This document shows positions 53,930 to 63,145 of a stretch of 64,000 nt of DNA, one piece after another. This stretch comes from Verrucomicrobiota bacterium. Lineage in GTDB: Bacteria; Verrucomicrobiota; Verrucomicrobiia; Opitutales; UBA953. The position numbers were made by a program, and so were the translations under genes. The DNA lies in assembly GCA_016871725.1 (NCBI GenBank), contig VHCL01000006.1, forward strand, positions 1 to 64,000, written 5' to 3'. The notes beneath the pieces are model-generated. The model ran no database searches. It worked only from the letters and a program-made list of their open reading frames with translations, and was not told the origin of the DNA. Within the stretch, counting starts at the first letter, position 1; each line of letters begins with the position of its first letter.

Positions 53930-55411
53930 TCAGTTCTTCGGGATGCGGTTCAGCGTGTAATAGGCGTCCGCGTGATCGAGCGGCTCGCCCGCCGCCGAAC
54001 GGACTCCGTCCGCATGCAGCTCGTGGATGTGAAGCTCGCGGCGTCCGTCGACCTTGAGCCGCACGCTGAGTCCGTCGGCGGCGACCCGGGCGCCGGTGAC
54101 CGGGTTCGGGGCGGCCTGGATCTCGTCGCTGCCGTAGGCGCCCGAATAGAAGAGCGTGTAGTTCGTCATCCGGTAGGAGGCGACGTCCCCGGCCCGGGCG
54201 ACGTCGACGGGCTTGGTGAAGGTGAGCTCGAAGCCGTCGGGCCGGGCCTTCATCTCCTTGATGGCGAAAGGCCGGACGCCGTTGTAGCGCAGGCGCTGCA
54301 GTCCGTAGGCCTTGGTGCCGAGCGAGGACCAGCCGCGGCTGGTCATGCCGACCATGAGCGAGCCGTCCGGCGCGAAGCTGAGGCGCACGATGCCGGAGGC
54401 GAAACCGCCGACGAACGGGAAGCAGGCGCCCTGGTACTCGCCGTCGACCTGCTCCAGGAAGACGCGGCTGATCTTGGCGTCGGTGAACTCGGCGACGAAC
54501 ATCTGGCCGTCGAAGGGACCGAACCTGCCGCCGGCATCGCACGTGACGAGGTCGGTGCCGCTCCGGCCGACCTTGTTGTAAGGCATCCAGACCGCGGGCG
54601 GACGCATCTCGGGCAAGGCCTTCACGGCCTCGGGATACGGACGCTTCTCGGGGATCTTGGCGGAGAGCTTCAGCGGCGACTCGGGACGATTCTCGGAAGC
54701 GATGCCCTCCGGATTCAGGAAGAACGCGCCCTTGCGGAGATGGTAGATCGGGGTGGTCGGGATCCAGGTGCCCTGCTGGTCGACGCAGAACATGTCGCCG
54801 GCGAGGTTCGTGCCGAGGCCGCACGGCGAACGCATGCCGGCCGCCATGGGTACGAACTTGCCGTCCTTGTCGAGGACGCCGCCCCAGCCGCGCCACGGCG
54901 CCTTGTTGTCCGAGTGGTCGCCCATGTCGAGGTTGAGCGTAATCCAGAGCCGGCCCTGGCCGTCGCGCTTGGGTCCGTAGGCGTAGCCATGGTAGGCGCC
55001 GGAGACGTTCCAGCCCGCGCCGGCGGTGAGATACTCGTCGGCGACGCCGTCGCCGTTCGTGTCACGCAGACGCGTGGTCTCGGTCCGCTGGGTCACGAGC
55101 AAGTCCTGGCCGTCGCGCAGCAGGCCGAGGGGTTCGTGCAGGCCCGAGGCGAAGAGCCGGTAGGTCACCTTGTCGGGCTTGGGGTCGAGCACGCCGCCGA
55201 GGAGCCAGACCTCGCCCTTGCGGATCGTCAGCGCGAGCTTGCCGTCGGCGGTCCAGTCCATGCCGCTGACCTCGAGCGCGAGGCCGTCGCCGGGCTTCCA
55301 GTCCTTGGCGCGGGTGTCCGCCGCGGTGCTCGCGGTCAGGATGTCGGCGATCTCATAGGACGCCGCGGAAAGCGAGGCGGCGGCGAAAAGTGCGAAGGAC
55401 GCGGCTTTCAT
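53930..55411 (-). CDS. Exported beta-propeller protein, PQQ-sugar-dehydrogenase-like
   Basis: 493 residues with a signal peptide (MKAASFALFAAASLSAASYE). The body has propeller-blade repeats such as LRDTNGDGVADEYLTAG, WNVSGAYHGYAYGPKRDGQG, AAGMRSPCGLGTNLAGDMFC and GFASGIVRLSFAPDGSLMVG. It resembles the exported sugar/sorbosone dehydrogenase-like propellers common in Planctomycetota and Verrucomicrobiota. No haem CxxCH is in this protein. It is last in a four-gene operon, its start overlapping the stop of the cytochrome gene (ATGA), which suggests that the cytochrome could take its electrons. PQQ binding is not proven by the motifs I can see. Confidence 0.7.
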   Translation of the reverse strand: MKAASFALFAAASLSAASYEIADILTASTAADTRAKDWKPGDGLALEVSGMDWTADGKLALTIRKGEVWLLGGVLDPKPDKVTYRLFASGLHEPLGLLRDGQDLLVTQRTETTRLRDTNGDGVADEYLTAGAGWNVSGAYHGYAYGPKRDGQGRLWITLNLDMGDHSDNKAPWRGWGGVLDKDGKFVPMAAGMRSPCGLGTNLAGDMFCVDQQGTWIPTTPIYHLRKGAFFLNPEGIASENRPESPLKLSAKIPEKRPYPEAVKALPEMRPPAVWMPYNKVGRSGTDLVTCDAGGRFGPFDGQMFVAEFTDAKISRVFLEQVDGEYQGACFPFVGGFASGIVRLSFAPDGSLMVGMTSRGWSSLGTKAYGLQRLRYNGVRPFAIKEMKARPDGFELTFTKPVDVARAGDVASYRMTNYTLFYSGAYGSDEIQAAPNPVTGARVAADGLSVRLKVDGRRELHIHELHADGVRSAAGEPLDHADAYYTLNRIPKN

Positions 55412-57519
55412 TTCCAGAGGTAGGTGAAGACGCGCCGGCCTTCCGGCGCACCGGAGAGCTCGGTCCGCTCAAGTCCGGCGGGGTGATGGATCGTCGGGAC
55501 GAAGTCAGGCGTGGGCGCCCAAGTGACCGTGCGGCGCAGGCCGTTCTCGACGCCTTCGTAGGTCTCGTCGACCTTCACGCCGGCCTGCTCGTTGAGGAAC
55601 GTGGGGTTGCCCTTGGCGTCGAGCCGGTAGCCGAGGAAGCGGCCGGCGGGCTTGGGCCAGGCGACGACCTGCTCGCCGATGGGCTTCTCGAACGTCGGGA
55701 AGCGGGAGAACCACGTCAGATAGGCGTCGAAGAAGCGTCCCTTCCAGGCGAGCCCCGGGCCGCCTTTGTCGCCGTCGTAAGCCAGGTGCACGCCGGTCGG
55801 GAACCCGACCAGGATCGCGCGCACGCCCACGCCGTCGAGGAACGCGCGCTGCACGACCGGCCGGTCCTTGGGCACGATCTCGAATTCGCCATTGCGGTTC
55901 TGCGGGAAGCCTTCGGGTTCGCCGTTGGCGCTCTCGGCGAACTTGTAGATCGCGGCGATCTGCTTGTCGGTGTCGCCGCCGAGAATGGTCGGGTTGAAGG
56001 ATTTTCCGGCCGGCCAGAACGACGGCATCAGCGTGCCCGGACGATAGCCGGCGGGGTTGATGAGGTATTCCTTGAGCCAGCCCTCCTGCAGGCGGGCGGC
56101 GATATTGCTGATGTCGGGACCTTGGACGCCCAAGGACGGTCGGTCGCCCCAGCGATGGCAGGTGATGCAACCCGCCCCGCCCTGCGTGCCCAGCAGCTTG
56201 CGGCCGGCAGTGTCATCGCCGCCTGCGAATTTCAAAGGAGCCCGCGCGTCGGCCACGCCAAGGAGCTTGGCGAGGTCGGCGACGGCCGGGCCGTAATGCG
56301 GCATCTTGGTCTTCAGGTAAGGCCGGATGCGGTAGGGTTCGGCGCCGTAGTGCGTCGTGAAGAGGTCGGCGCCCTTGGCCGCCGGCCGCTCCGTGAGCAC
56401 GTTGGCGAGCCATTCCGGGCGGAGCTTACCGCCGACGCCGGTGAGAGGCGGCGGATAACGTCCGGTGTCGCCGAGGTTATGATCGCCCTGGAAATAAGCC
56501 TTCCGCGCGGCGTCCGGCCCGCCCTGGCCGTCGCGCTCATGGCAGGCGACGCAGTTGAGCGCCTGCAAGGTGAGGTCGGCCGCGAGCTTGGGAGAGACGG
56601 CGGCGTCCTTCTTCGCGAGAAAGAGCTTCAAGGAAGCGCGTTGGGCCTCGGAAAGCGCGTAGCGCGGTCCCTTGGCGTGACCGGCGTCCAGGCAGCCGCC
56701 CTTGCTCCCGACGAGGGCCACCGGCTGGGCCGCGGCGTCCTTCGGCAGGTCATGGCAGGCGGCGCACCGGGCGGCGACGACCGCCTTGCGGCCGGCGACC
56801 GCGAGATCCTTGTCGGCGACGACGGACACGACGGGCACGTCCGTGCGGCCGTCACTGCCTTGGAATTCGAGCAGGTAGCCGGCGATATCGATGGCGTCCT
56901 GCTTCACCATCGTGGTCTTCGGCATGCGTCCGTCGGTCCGCACCTTGAGCGGGTCGACGATGAAGGTCGCGAGGCTGTCGAGGCCGTACTTCGCCTTCAG
57001 GTCGCCGAACGCGACGCTGCGATGGGTGAACTCGGAGGCCTTGGGTAGCCCATCGGGCGGGACGAACCCTTCGCCTGGCGCGTGGCAGGCGACGCAACCG
57101 AGCGTATGGAAGAGTTCGCCGCCGCGGGCGCCGTTGACGTGCAGGATCTTCGCCGGAGCCTTGGGGGCGGCATTCGGCTTCAACGAGGCGAGATAGTGCT
57201 CGATCGCGACGAGGGTCCGTGCCTCGGCGTTCGCGAGGACCTGCGGCATGACGGCGCCGGGATGCGCGGACGCCGGGTCGGCGATGAACTTGCGCAGCCA
57301 TTCGGAACGGACGCGCTGGGTCACGGTCGCGAGCGCCGGGCCGCGCATCGCCGGCAGGCCGGTCGTGCCGCCGTGGCAGTTGACGCAACCGAGCTCGTTA
57401 TAGAGGAGACGCCCGCCTTCGGCCGTCGGCGTCGAGGCATGGAAGCGCTCGAAACCCGTGACGAGCGGTTCGGCTCCCAGCGCGGCCGCGGCAAGGAGGA
57501 TGGCGGCCCGGAGGATCAT
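55408..57519 (-). CDS. Exported five-haem c-type cytochrome
   Basis: 703 residues with a signal peptide (MILRAAILLAAAALGAEPLV). Five haem-binding sites are seen: CVNCH 45-49, CVACH 142-146, CAACH 252-256, CVACH 323-327 and CITCH 451-455. Met-containing segments after them could be axial ligands (GAVMPQVL, GRMPKTTM, KTKMPHYG, GTLMPSF). The last 230 residues carry no haem and are beta-rich. The ATG at 57519 overlaps the stop of the epimerase gene; the open frame upstream of it is a shadow. It is probably a periplasmic electron carrier for the propeller protein. Confidence 0.85.
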   Translation of the reverse strand: MILRAAILLAAAALGAEPLVTGFERFHASTPTAEGGRLLYNELGCVNCHGGTTGLPAMRGPALATVTQRVRSEWLRKFIADPASAHPGAVMPQVLANAEARTLVAIEHYLASLKPNAAPKAPAKILHVNGARGGELFHTLGCVACHAPGEGFVPPDGLPKASEFTHRSVAFGDLKAKYGLDSLATFIVDPLKVRTDGRMPKTTMVKQDAIDIAGYLLEFQGSDGRTDVPVVSVVADKDLAVAGRKAVVAARCAACHDLPKDAAAQPVALVGSKGGCLDAGHAKGPRYALSEAQRASLKLFLAKKDAAVSPKLAADLTLQALNCVACHERDGQGGPDAARKAYFQGDHNLGDTGRYPPPLTGVGGKLRPEWLANVLTERPAAKGADLFTTHYGAEPYRIRPYLKTKMPHYGPAVADLAKLLGVADARAPLKFAGGDDTAGRKLLGTQGGAGCITCHRWGDRPSLGVQGPDISNIAARLQEGWLKEYLINPAGYRPGTLMPSFWPAGKSFNPTILGGDTDKQIAAIYKFAESANGEPEGFPQNRNGEFEIVPKDRPVVQRAFLDGVGVRAILVGFPTGVHLAYDGDKGGPGLAWKGRFFDAYLTWFSRFPTFEKPIGEQVVAWPKPAGRFLGYRLDAKGNPTFLNEQAGVKVDETYEGVENGLRRTVTWAPTPDFVPTIHHPAGLERTELSGAPEGRRVFTYLWK

Positions 57520-58442
57520 GCCGTCTCGCGGACGCACTTCTCGACGTAGGCGCGCGACTCGTTGATGAGCGCGGTGACTTCGGCGGTGGTCGGCAGCACG
57601 GGGATGCCGCGGGGCGTGGGGTGCATGAACAGTTCCACCTGCCCGTCGAAACGGATGTCCCGCAGGGCCTTCACGATCGGGCGGTAGTCGAGCTTGCCGC
57701 GTCCGGGCATCTGGCGGAGCTCCTCCTCCTTCGAGGCCTTCTTGAAGATGCCCTCGGAGTGCTCCTGGAAATACATGAACGGCAGGTTCTTCGCGCCGAG
57801 GTCGCGCAGGAGCGCGGGGATCTGGTCGGCCCACTCGTGCAGATGGTGCGGGGCGAAGGCCACGCCGAGCGCGGGGGACTTGTTCAGCTCGGCGAAGGCG
57901 CGGAGGGAGTCGGGATGATGCAGCGCCTGGTTCGAGTGGTTCTCGATCGCGATGCGCACGCCCAGCTCCTCGGCCTTGGCCGCGTGCGGCTTCATGTCCT
58001 CGAGGAACTTGGCGATGGCGGCCTTGGCCGCCGCGCCCGCAGGGTTCTTCGGTCCGGTGCTGCCGCAGACGACCGTCGTGCCGCCGTGCTGCTTCACCCA
58101 GGCCATCTCGTCCTGCAGTTTGAACGGTCCCAGGGGGTAGCGCGTGCTCACGCCGACCTTGACGCCATGCTTCTTCAGGAGCGCCGCGAAGGCCACGTCG
58201 CCGAGCGCGGCGGCCTGCTCGCGCTGGTCGCCGTGCACCTTGCACCAGAGGTCGATCGCTTCGCTGCCGGTCTTGGCGACCTCGGGCAGCACTTCGGCCA
58301 GCGGGGCGTAGCCGTACATCGCGGAGGACAGCACGTAGCGGAGGCGGAAAGGCTCCGCGGCCTGGGCCCGCAGGGCGGGCGCGGCGGCGACCGCGGCGGC
58401 GGCGAGGCCGGCGGAACGGAGGAAGTCGCGTCGGGAAAGCAT
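57516..58442 (-). CDS. Tat-exported sugar phosphate isomerase/epimerase-like protein
   Basis: 308 residues with a twin-arginine signal (SRRDFLRSAGLAAAAVAAAP). The rest is a xylose-isomerase-like TIM barrel: VAKTGSEAIDLWCKVHGDQ, LGVRIAIENHSNQALHHPDS, SPALGVAFAPHHLHEWADQI and DGQVELFMHPTPRGIPVLP. Metal-ligand candidates are the E and H in IAIENH and the D/H positions of the barrel. Such proteins epimerise or isomerise sugars; export makes a phosphorylated substrate unlikely. It lies four bases after the DJ-1 gene and overlaps the cytochrome gene. Confidence 0.8.
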   Translation of the reverse strand: MLSRRDFLRSAGLAAAAVAAAPALRAQAAEPFRLRYVLSSAMYGYAPLAEVLPEVAKTGSEAIDLWCKVHGDQREQAAALGDVAFAALLKKHGVKVGVSTRYPLGPFKLQDEMAWVKQHGGTTVVCGSTGPKNPAGAAAKAAIAKFLEDMKPHAAKAEELGVRIAIENHSNQALHHPDSLRAFAELNKSPALGVAFAPHHLHEWADQIPALLRDLGAKNLPFMYFQEHSEGIFKKASKEEELRQMPGRGKLDYRPIVKALRDIRFDGQVELFMHPTPRGIPVLPTTAEVTALINESRAYVEKCVRETA

Positions 58443-58446
58443 CGGC

Positions 58447-59133
58447 TTACTTCTTGGCGACCTCGGCCTCGAGCATCTTGATCCACGGGCCGACGAAGGC
58501 GCCGTTGTCGTGGAAGGTGCGGCCGCTGACCATGTGGCGGTCGATGACGACCGGGGCGTTGACGAAGATGCCGCCGCAGACCTCGAGGTCGAACTTGCAC
58601 TTCGGCACGGTGGCCATGCGCAGGCCCTTCACGATGCCGGCGCGGGCGGGAATCTCGACGCCGTGGCAGACGCTCATCATCGGCTTGCCGTGCTCCCAGA
58701 ACCAGCGCGTGGCGGCCAGCAGGGCCTCGTCCTCGCGGATGTACTCCGGGGCGCGGCCGCCGCTGAAGAAGATGCCGACGTATTCCTCGGGCTTGATGTC
58801 CTTGAAGGCGATGTCGGAGTTGATCGTGTAGCCCTCCCACTCCTTGGTGATCGTCCAGCCCGGCTTAACCTCGTGCAGCACGGTCTGGTAGACGCGCTTC
58901 TCGGGCGTCGCGAAGACCGGCTGGAAACCGGCCTCCTGGAGGCGGTACACCGGGTACATCGTGTCGAGCAGTTCGGTGGCGTCGCCGATGACGATCAGCA
59001 CCTTGGGCTTCTTGGCGTTCTCGGGCTTGTCGGCGCCGGACGAGATCGAAGCCTGGTTCTTGTTGTCGACGAGGGCGGCGGAGACGGACGCGCACAGGCC
59101 GAGGAGGCCGACGGTGAGGAGGCGGAGTTTCAT
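58447..59133 (-). CDS. Exported DJ-1/PfpI-family protein
   Basis: 228 residues with a signal peptide (MKLRLLTVGLLGLCASVSAA). The DJ-1/PfpI domain has VLIVIGDATELLDTMYPVYR, FFSGGRAPEYIREDEALLAA and the nucleophile elbow MMSVCHGVEIPARAG with C156. It ends WIKMLEAEV. Family members are proteases, glyoxalases, deglycases or chaperones; an exported member could repair or sense carbonyl compounds in the periplasm. It is the first gene of the four-gene operon, preceded by a -35/-10 promoter with a very short leader. Confidence 0.8.
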   Translation of the reverse strand: MKLRLLTVGLLGLCASVSAALVDNKNQASISSGADKPENAKKPKVLIVIGDATELLDTMYPVYRLQEAGFQPVFATPEKRVYQTVLHEVKPGWTITKEWEGYTINSDIAFKDIKPEEYVGIFFSGGRAPEYIREDEALLAATRWFWEHGKPMMSVCHGVEIPARAGIVKGLRMATVPKCKFDLEVCGGIFVNAPVVIDRHMVSGRTFHDNGAFVGPWIKMLEAEVAKK

Positions 59134-59145
59134 GGGGGTGCCGGG

Positions 59146-59174
59146 ACTATATCCTTTCTTGCCCGCGAAGTCAT
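59146..59174 (-). promoter_or_regulatory. Promoter of the four-gene exported operon
   Basis: On the minus strand ATGACT (59174-59169), a 17-base spacer and TATAGT (59151-59146). The predicted start of RNA is near 59139, about six bases before the ATG at 59133. It overlaps the divergent promoter, so one regulator could act on both. Confidence 0.5.
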
Positions 59175-59186
59175 TACAGGTATGAT
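59159..59186 (+). promoter_or_regulatory. Promoter of the XylR-type regulator gene
   Basis: TTGCCC (59159-59164), a 16-base spacer and TATGAT (59181-59186). The predicted RNA start is near 59193, giving a leader of about 24 bases. Overlap with the divergent promoter suggests shared control. Confidence 0.45.
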
Positions 59187-59216
59187 GCACTAAAAGTAAG
59201 GTTTTTGGTCACCGCC

Positions 59217-60380
59217 ATGCCCGCCCCCGCCCATCGCCGCGCCCCGCGGGTCGCCCTCCTCATCGAGACCACGCGCACTTACACCCGCGAGCTCCTCGCC
59301 GGCGTCCGGAGCTACGTGGCGGCGCACGGCCCCTGGTCGACCTACCTTGAGCTGCGCGCCCTGGACTCCTCGCCCCCGACCTGGCTGAAGGACTGGGACG
59401 GCGACGGCATCCTCACCCGCACCTTCAGCGCCGAGACCTCCCGGCTCGTCGCGGCCACGGGGCTCCCCGCCGTCGAGCTCCGCTCCACCCACTTCGCCGG
59501 CGGGCGGCCGTTCGTCGGCTGCGACAACGAGGACATCGGCCGGATGGTGGCGGAGCATTTCTACGAACGGGGCTTCCGGCACTTCGCGGCCTACAGCCAG
59601 CGCAACGAGCGGTTCTTCGTCGAACGCGTGGCGAAATTCAAGAAGGTCGTCCGGTCCTACGGGCACCGCTGCCTGGAGCTGCCCGAGGACCATCCCGAAC
59701 GCGTGCCCGACTGGGAACAGAGCCAGGCGCGCCTGATCCGCTGGATCGCGCAGCTGCCCAGGCCGGTGGGGATCTTCGCCTCGACCGACCAGCTCGGCGT
59801 CCGCCTGCTCGAGGCCTGCCAGACCGCGGGCGTGGCGGTGCCCGAGGAGGTCGCCGTGGTCGGGGCCGAGAACGAGGAGACGCTCTGCAGCTTCACCACC
59901 CCGCCCCTCTCCAGCGTCCGCTTCGACGGCCACGCGGTCGGCTTCGCCGCCGCGGAGCTGCTCGACCGCCTCATGCGGGGCCAGTCCGCGCGGACCAAGC
60001 CCGTCCTGCTCGCGCCGAAAGGCATCGAGGTGCGCGGCTCGTCGGGCGAGCGGGTCCTCCGCGACCGCCTCGTCGCCCGCGCGGTGGCGCTCATCCGCGA
60101 ACAGGCCGCGCGCGGACTCGACGTCAACGAGCTCGCCGCGCAGCTGGGCGCCTCGCGCAGCACGCTCGACCGGCGCATGAAGGCGGCGCTGCGACGCTCG
60201 CCGAAGGACGAGATCCTGCGCGTGCGTTTCCGCGAAGTGGAGCGGCTGCTGCGCGAGACCAACCTCACGATCGACCTCATCGCCGAGCAGACCGGCTTCA
60301 CGCACAGCCATTACCTGCAGGCGGCCTTCAAGGCGCGCACCAAGCTGACCCCGGGGAAGTTCCGCCGGACCCGGACCTGA
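59217..60380 (+). CDS. XylR-type transcriptional regulator (sugar-binding plus AraC helix-turn-helix)
   Basis: 387 residues. Residues about 10-275 are a LacI-like periplasmic-binding fold that would bind a sugar: RVALLIETTRTYTRELLAGV, GCDNEDIGRMVAEHFYERGF, PVGIFASTDQLGVRLLEACQ and VVGAENEETLCSFTTPPLSS. Residues about 285-387 are an AraC-type DNA-binding domain (LDVNELAAQLGASRSTLDRR, then LIAEQTGFTHSHYLQAAFKA). The organisation is that of Escherichia coli XylR. It is divergent from the exported four-gene operon and probably controls it in response to a carbohydrate. Confidence 0.9.
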   Translation: MPAPAHRRAPRVALLIETTRTYTRELLAGVRSYVAAHGPWSTYLELRALDSSPPTWLKDWDGDGILTRTFSAETSRLVAATGLPAVELRSTHFAGGRPFVGCDNEDIGRMVAEHFYERGFRHFAAYSQRNERFFVERVAKFKKVVRSYGHRCLELPEDHPERVPDWEQSQARLIRWIAQLPRPVGIFASTDQLGVRLLEACQTAGVAVPEEVAVVGAENEETLCSFTTPPLSSVRFDGHAVGFAAAELLDRLMRGQSARTKPVLLAPKGIEVRGSSGERVLRDRLVARAVALIREQAARGLDVNELAAQLGASRSTLDRRMKAALRRSPKDEILRVRFREVERLLRETNLTIDLIAEQTGFTHSHYLQAAFKARTKLTPGKFRRTRT

Positions 60381-61451
<1,071 letters not shown>

Positions 61452-61576
61452 GGGCCGAACCTAGGCCGAAGCCCCGCCGGGGCGCAAGGTCGCCCGCCGT
61501 CTGTGAATGGTTTCCGCCCGGACTTCGGCTTCCCACGCTTGCCACCGGGCCGGTTTCGGGCAAGTTGACGGCTCCC

Positions 61577-62185
61577 ATGCGTAACGACGACGAAGACGAG
61601 GACGAGAAGACCCCGGCCGCCCCCAAGGACGGCGGACCGAGCGCCCTGCTGATCCAGAAGAAGTTCCTCGAACAGCGGAAGATCTTCCTCTGGGGCGCCG
61701 TCGAGGACGCCTCCGCCCGCGACATCGTCGAGAAACTCCTGTACCTGGACGGCATCGACCCGGGCAAGGAGATCACCTTCTACATCAACACCCCGGGCGG
61801 CTCCATCACCTCCGGCATGGCCGTCTATGACACCATCCGGATGATCTCCTCCCCGGTGAAGGTCGTCGTGACCGGCATGGCCGCCTCCATGGGCTCGATC
61901 CTCCTGCAGGCCCCCAAGGAGAAGGGCAACCGCCTCCTCTTCCCCCACTCCCGCGTGATGATCCACCAGCCGCTCATCATGGGCCGCATCCAGGCCACCG
62001 CCGTGGACATCCATATCCAGGCCCAGGAGATGGAACGCCTCCGCTCCGAGTTGAACGAGATCCTCGCCAAGGCCTCGAAGCAGAAGATCGAGAAAGTCAC
62101 CAAGGACACCGACCGCGACTTCTACATGACCGCCGAGGAGGCCATCGAGTACGGCCTCGCCGACGCGATCGTGAAGAAGCTCTGA
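61577..62185 (+). CDS. clpP: ATP-dependent Clp protease proteolytic subunit
   Basis: 202-residue serine protease forming the ClpP tetradecamer. The N-terminus is unusually acidic (MRNDDEDEDEKTPAAP), unlike the usual axial loop. The catalytic triad is S104 in GMAASMGSILLQA, H130 in SRVMIHQPLI and an Asp in DTDRDFYMTAEEA. INTPGGSITSGMAVYDTI is typical. The ATG at 61577 is chosen over a TTG at 61565. No clpX is adjacent. A rhomboid gene follows after 16 bp, then a Prc-type protease gene. Confidence 0.93.
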   Translation: MRNDDEDEDEKTPAAPKDGGPSALLIQKKFLEQRKIFLWGAVEDASARDIVEKLLYLDGIDPGKEITFYINTPGGSITSGMAVYDTIRMISSPVKVVVTGMAASMGSILLQAPKEKGNRLLFPHSRVMIHQPLIMGRIQATAVDIHIQAQEMERLRSELNEILAKASKQKIEKVTKDTDRDFYMTAEEAIEYGLADAIVKKL

Positions 62186-62201
62186 GCCGGACCGCACGCG
62201 C

Positions 62202-63128
62202 ATGGGCATCGGCGACCGGGCCTACATGCGGAACCAGCGCCTCGCGCGGGAGCCGATCCCTGTCGTCGCGTGGGTCGTCGGCGCGCTCGTCGCCTTCTTC
62301 ATCCTCGGGCTGATCCAGGAATCCGCCGGCGCGGACCTGCTCGGCTGGGCCATGCTGCGCGAGGCTTCCCCGCAGGCCTGGCAGTGGCTCACCCACGCCT
62401 TGCTGCACGACGGCTTCTGGCACCTGCTCGGCAACTGCCTCATCCTCTGGTGGACGGGCGCCATCGTCGAACGCGAGCACGGTCCGCGCGCGCTGCTGGC
62501 CGTCCTCGCCGCCGGCACCCTCTTCGGCGCCTTCGCCTGGGGCCTGACCGGCCTCGGCGGCGACCGCGGCGGCCTGCTGGTCGGCGCGTCGTCCGGCGTC
62601 TACGCGCTGATGGTGGTCGCGCTCCTCGACAAGCTCGAGCACCGGATCACGCTGCTGCTGTTCTTCTTCCTGCCGGTGACGCTCAAGGTGCGCTGGCTGC
62701 TCGTCGCGGTCGCCTCGTTCACGGTGCTGGGCTGGGCCTTCGCCGAACTCCCCGGCCGGCACGCCTGGCCCCGGTGGCACCCCGCGTGGGACGACGCGAT
62801 CGCCCATTCCGCCCACCTCGGCGGCCTGGTGCTCGGCTGGCTCGCCTATCGTCGGCTCAATCAGACGAATCTCCGCGTCCAGGACGCTCAGGACGTGATG
62901 CCTTCCTCCTCCGCAGAAGATCCCCGCGCCATCGCCCGCGAAGCATACGCGGCCGAAGCGGAGGCCGACCGCCCGGATCATGAGGCGAAAGCCCCAGCCA
63001 GCCTGACCAAGACCCAAGCCCGGGCCGAAATGGACGCGCTTCTGGACAAGATCTCCGCCGGGGGATTCGGCTCGCTCACTCCCGCCGAGAAACGTAGGCT
63101 TGAAGAACTCAGCGCCCGCCTACGCTGA
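62202..63128 (+). CDS. Rhomboid-family intramembrane serine protease
   Basis: 308 residues. Six or seven helices in residues about 20-220 contain HLLGNCLILWWTGAIVEREHG, the catalytic S130 in GASSGVYALMVV and H205 in AHSAHLGGLVLGWLAY. These align with the GlpG serine and histidine as I recall them. After the last helix comes a soluble tail (about 230-308) rich in charged residues, ending in a helical SLTPAEKRRLEELSARL segment. It cleaves transmembrane substrates. It lies between clpP and a Prc-type protease, on the same strand. Confidence 0.88.
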   Translation: MGIGDRAYMRNQRLAREPIPVVAWVVGALVAFFILGLIQESAGADLLGWAMLREASPQAWQWLTHALLHDGFWHLLGNCLILWWTGAIVEREHGPRALLAVLAAGTLFGAFAWGLTGLGGDRGGLLVGASSGVYALMVVALLDKLEHRITLLLFFFLPVTLKVRWLLVAVASFTVLGWAFAELPGRHAWPRWHPAWDDAIAHSAHLGGLVLGWLAYRRLNQTNLRVQDAQDVMPSSSAEDPRAIAREAYAAEAEADRPDHEAKAPASLTKTQARAEMDALLDKISAGGFGSLTPAEKRRLEELSARLR

Positions 63129-63145
63129 CACCCCACCCCCTTTTT

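Noticed and set aside
57520-58245. Upstream extension of the cytochrome gene
   Set aside because: It overlaps the epimerase gene in another frame and is Arg-rich; the signal peptide starts at 57519 with an ATGA overlap.
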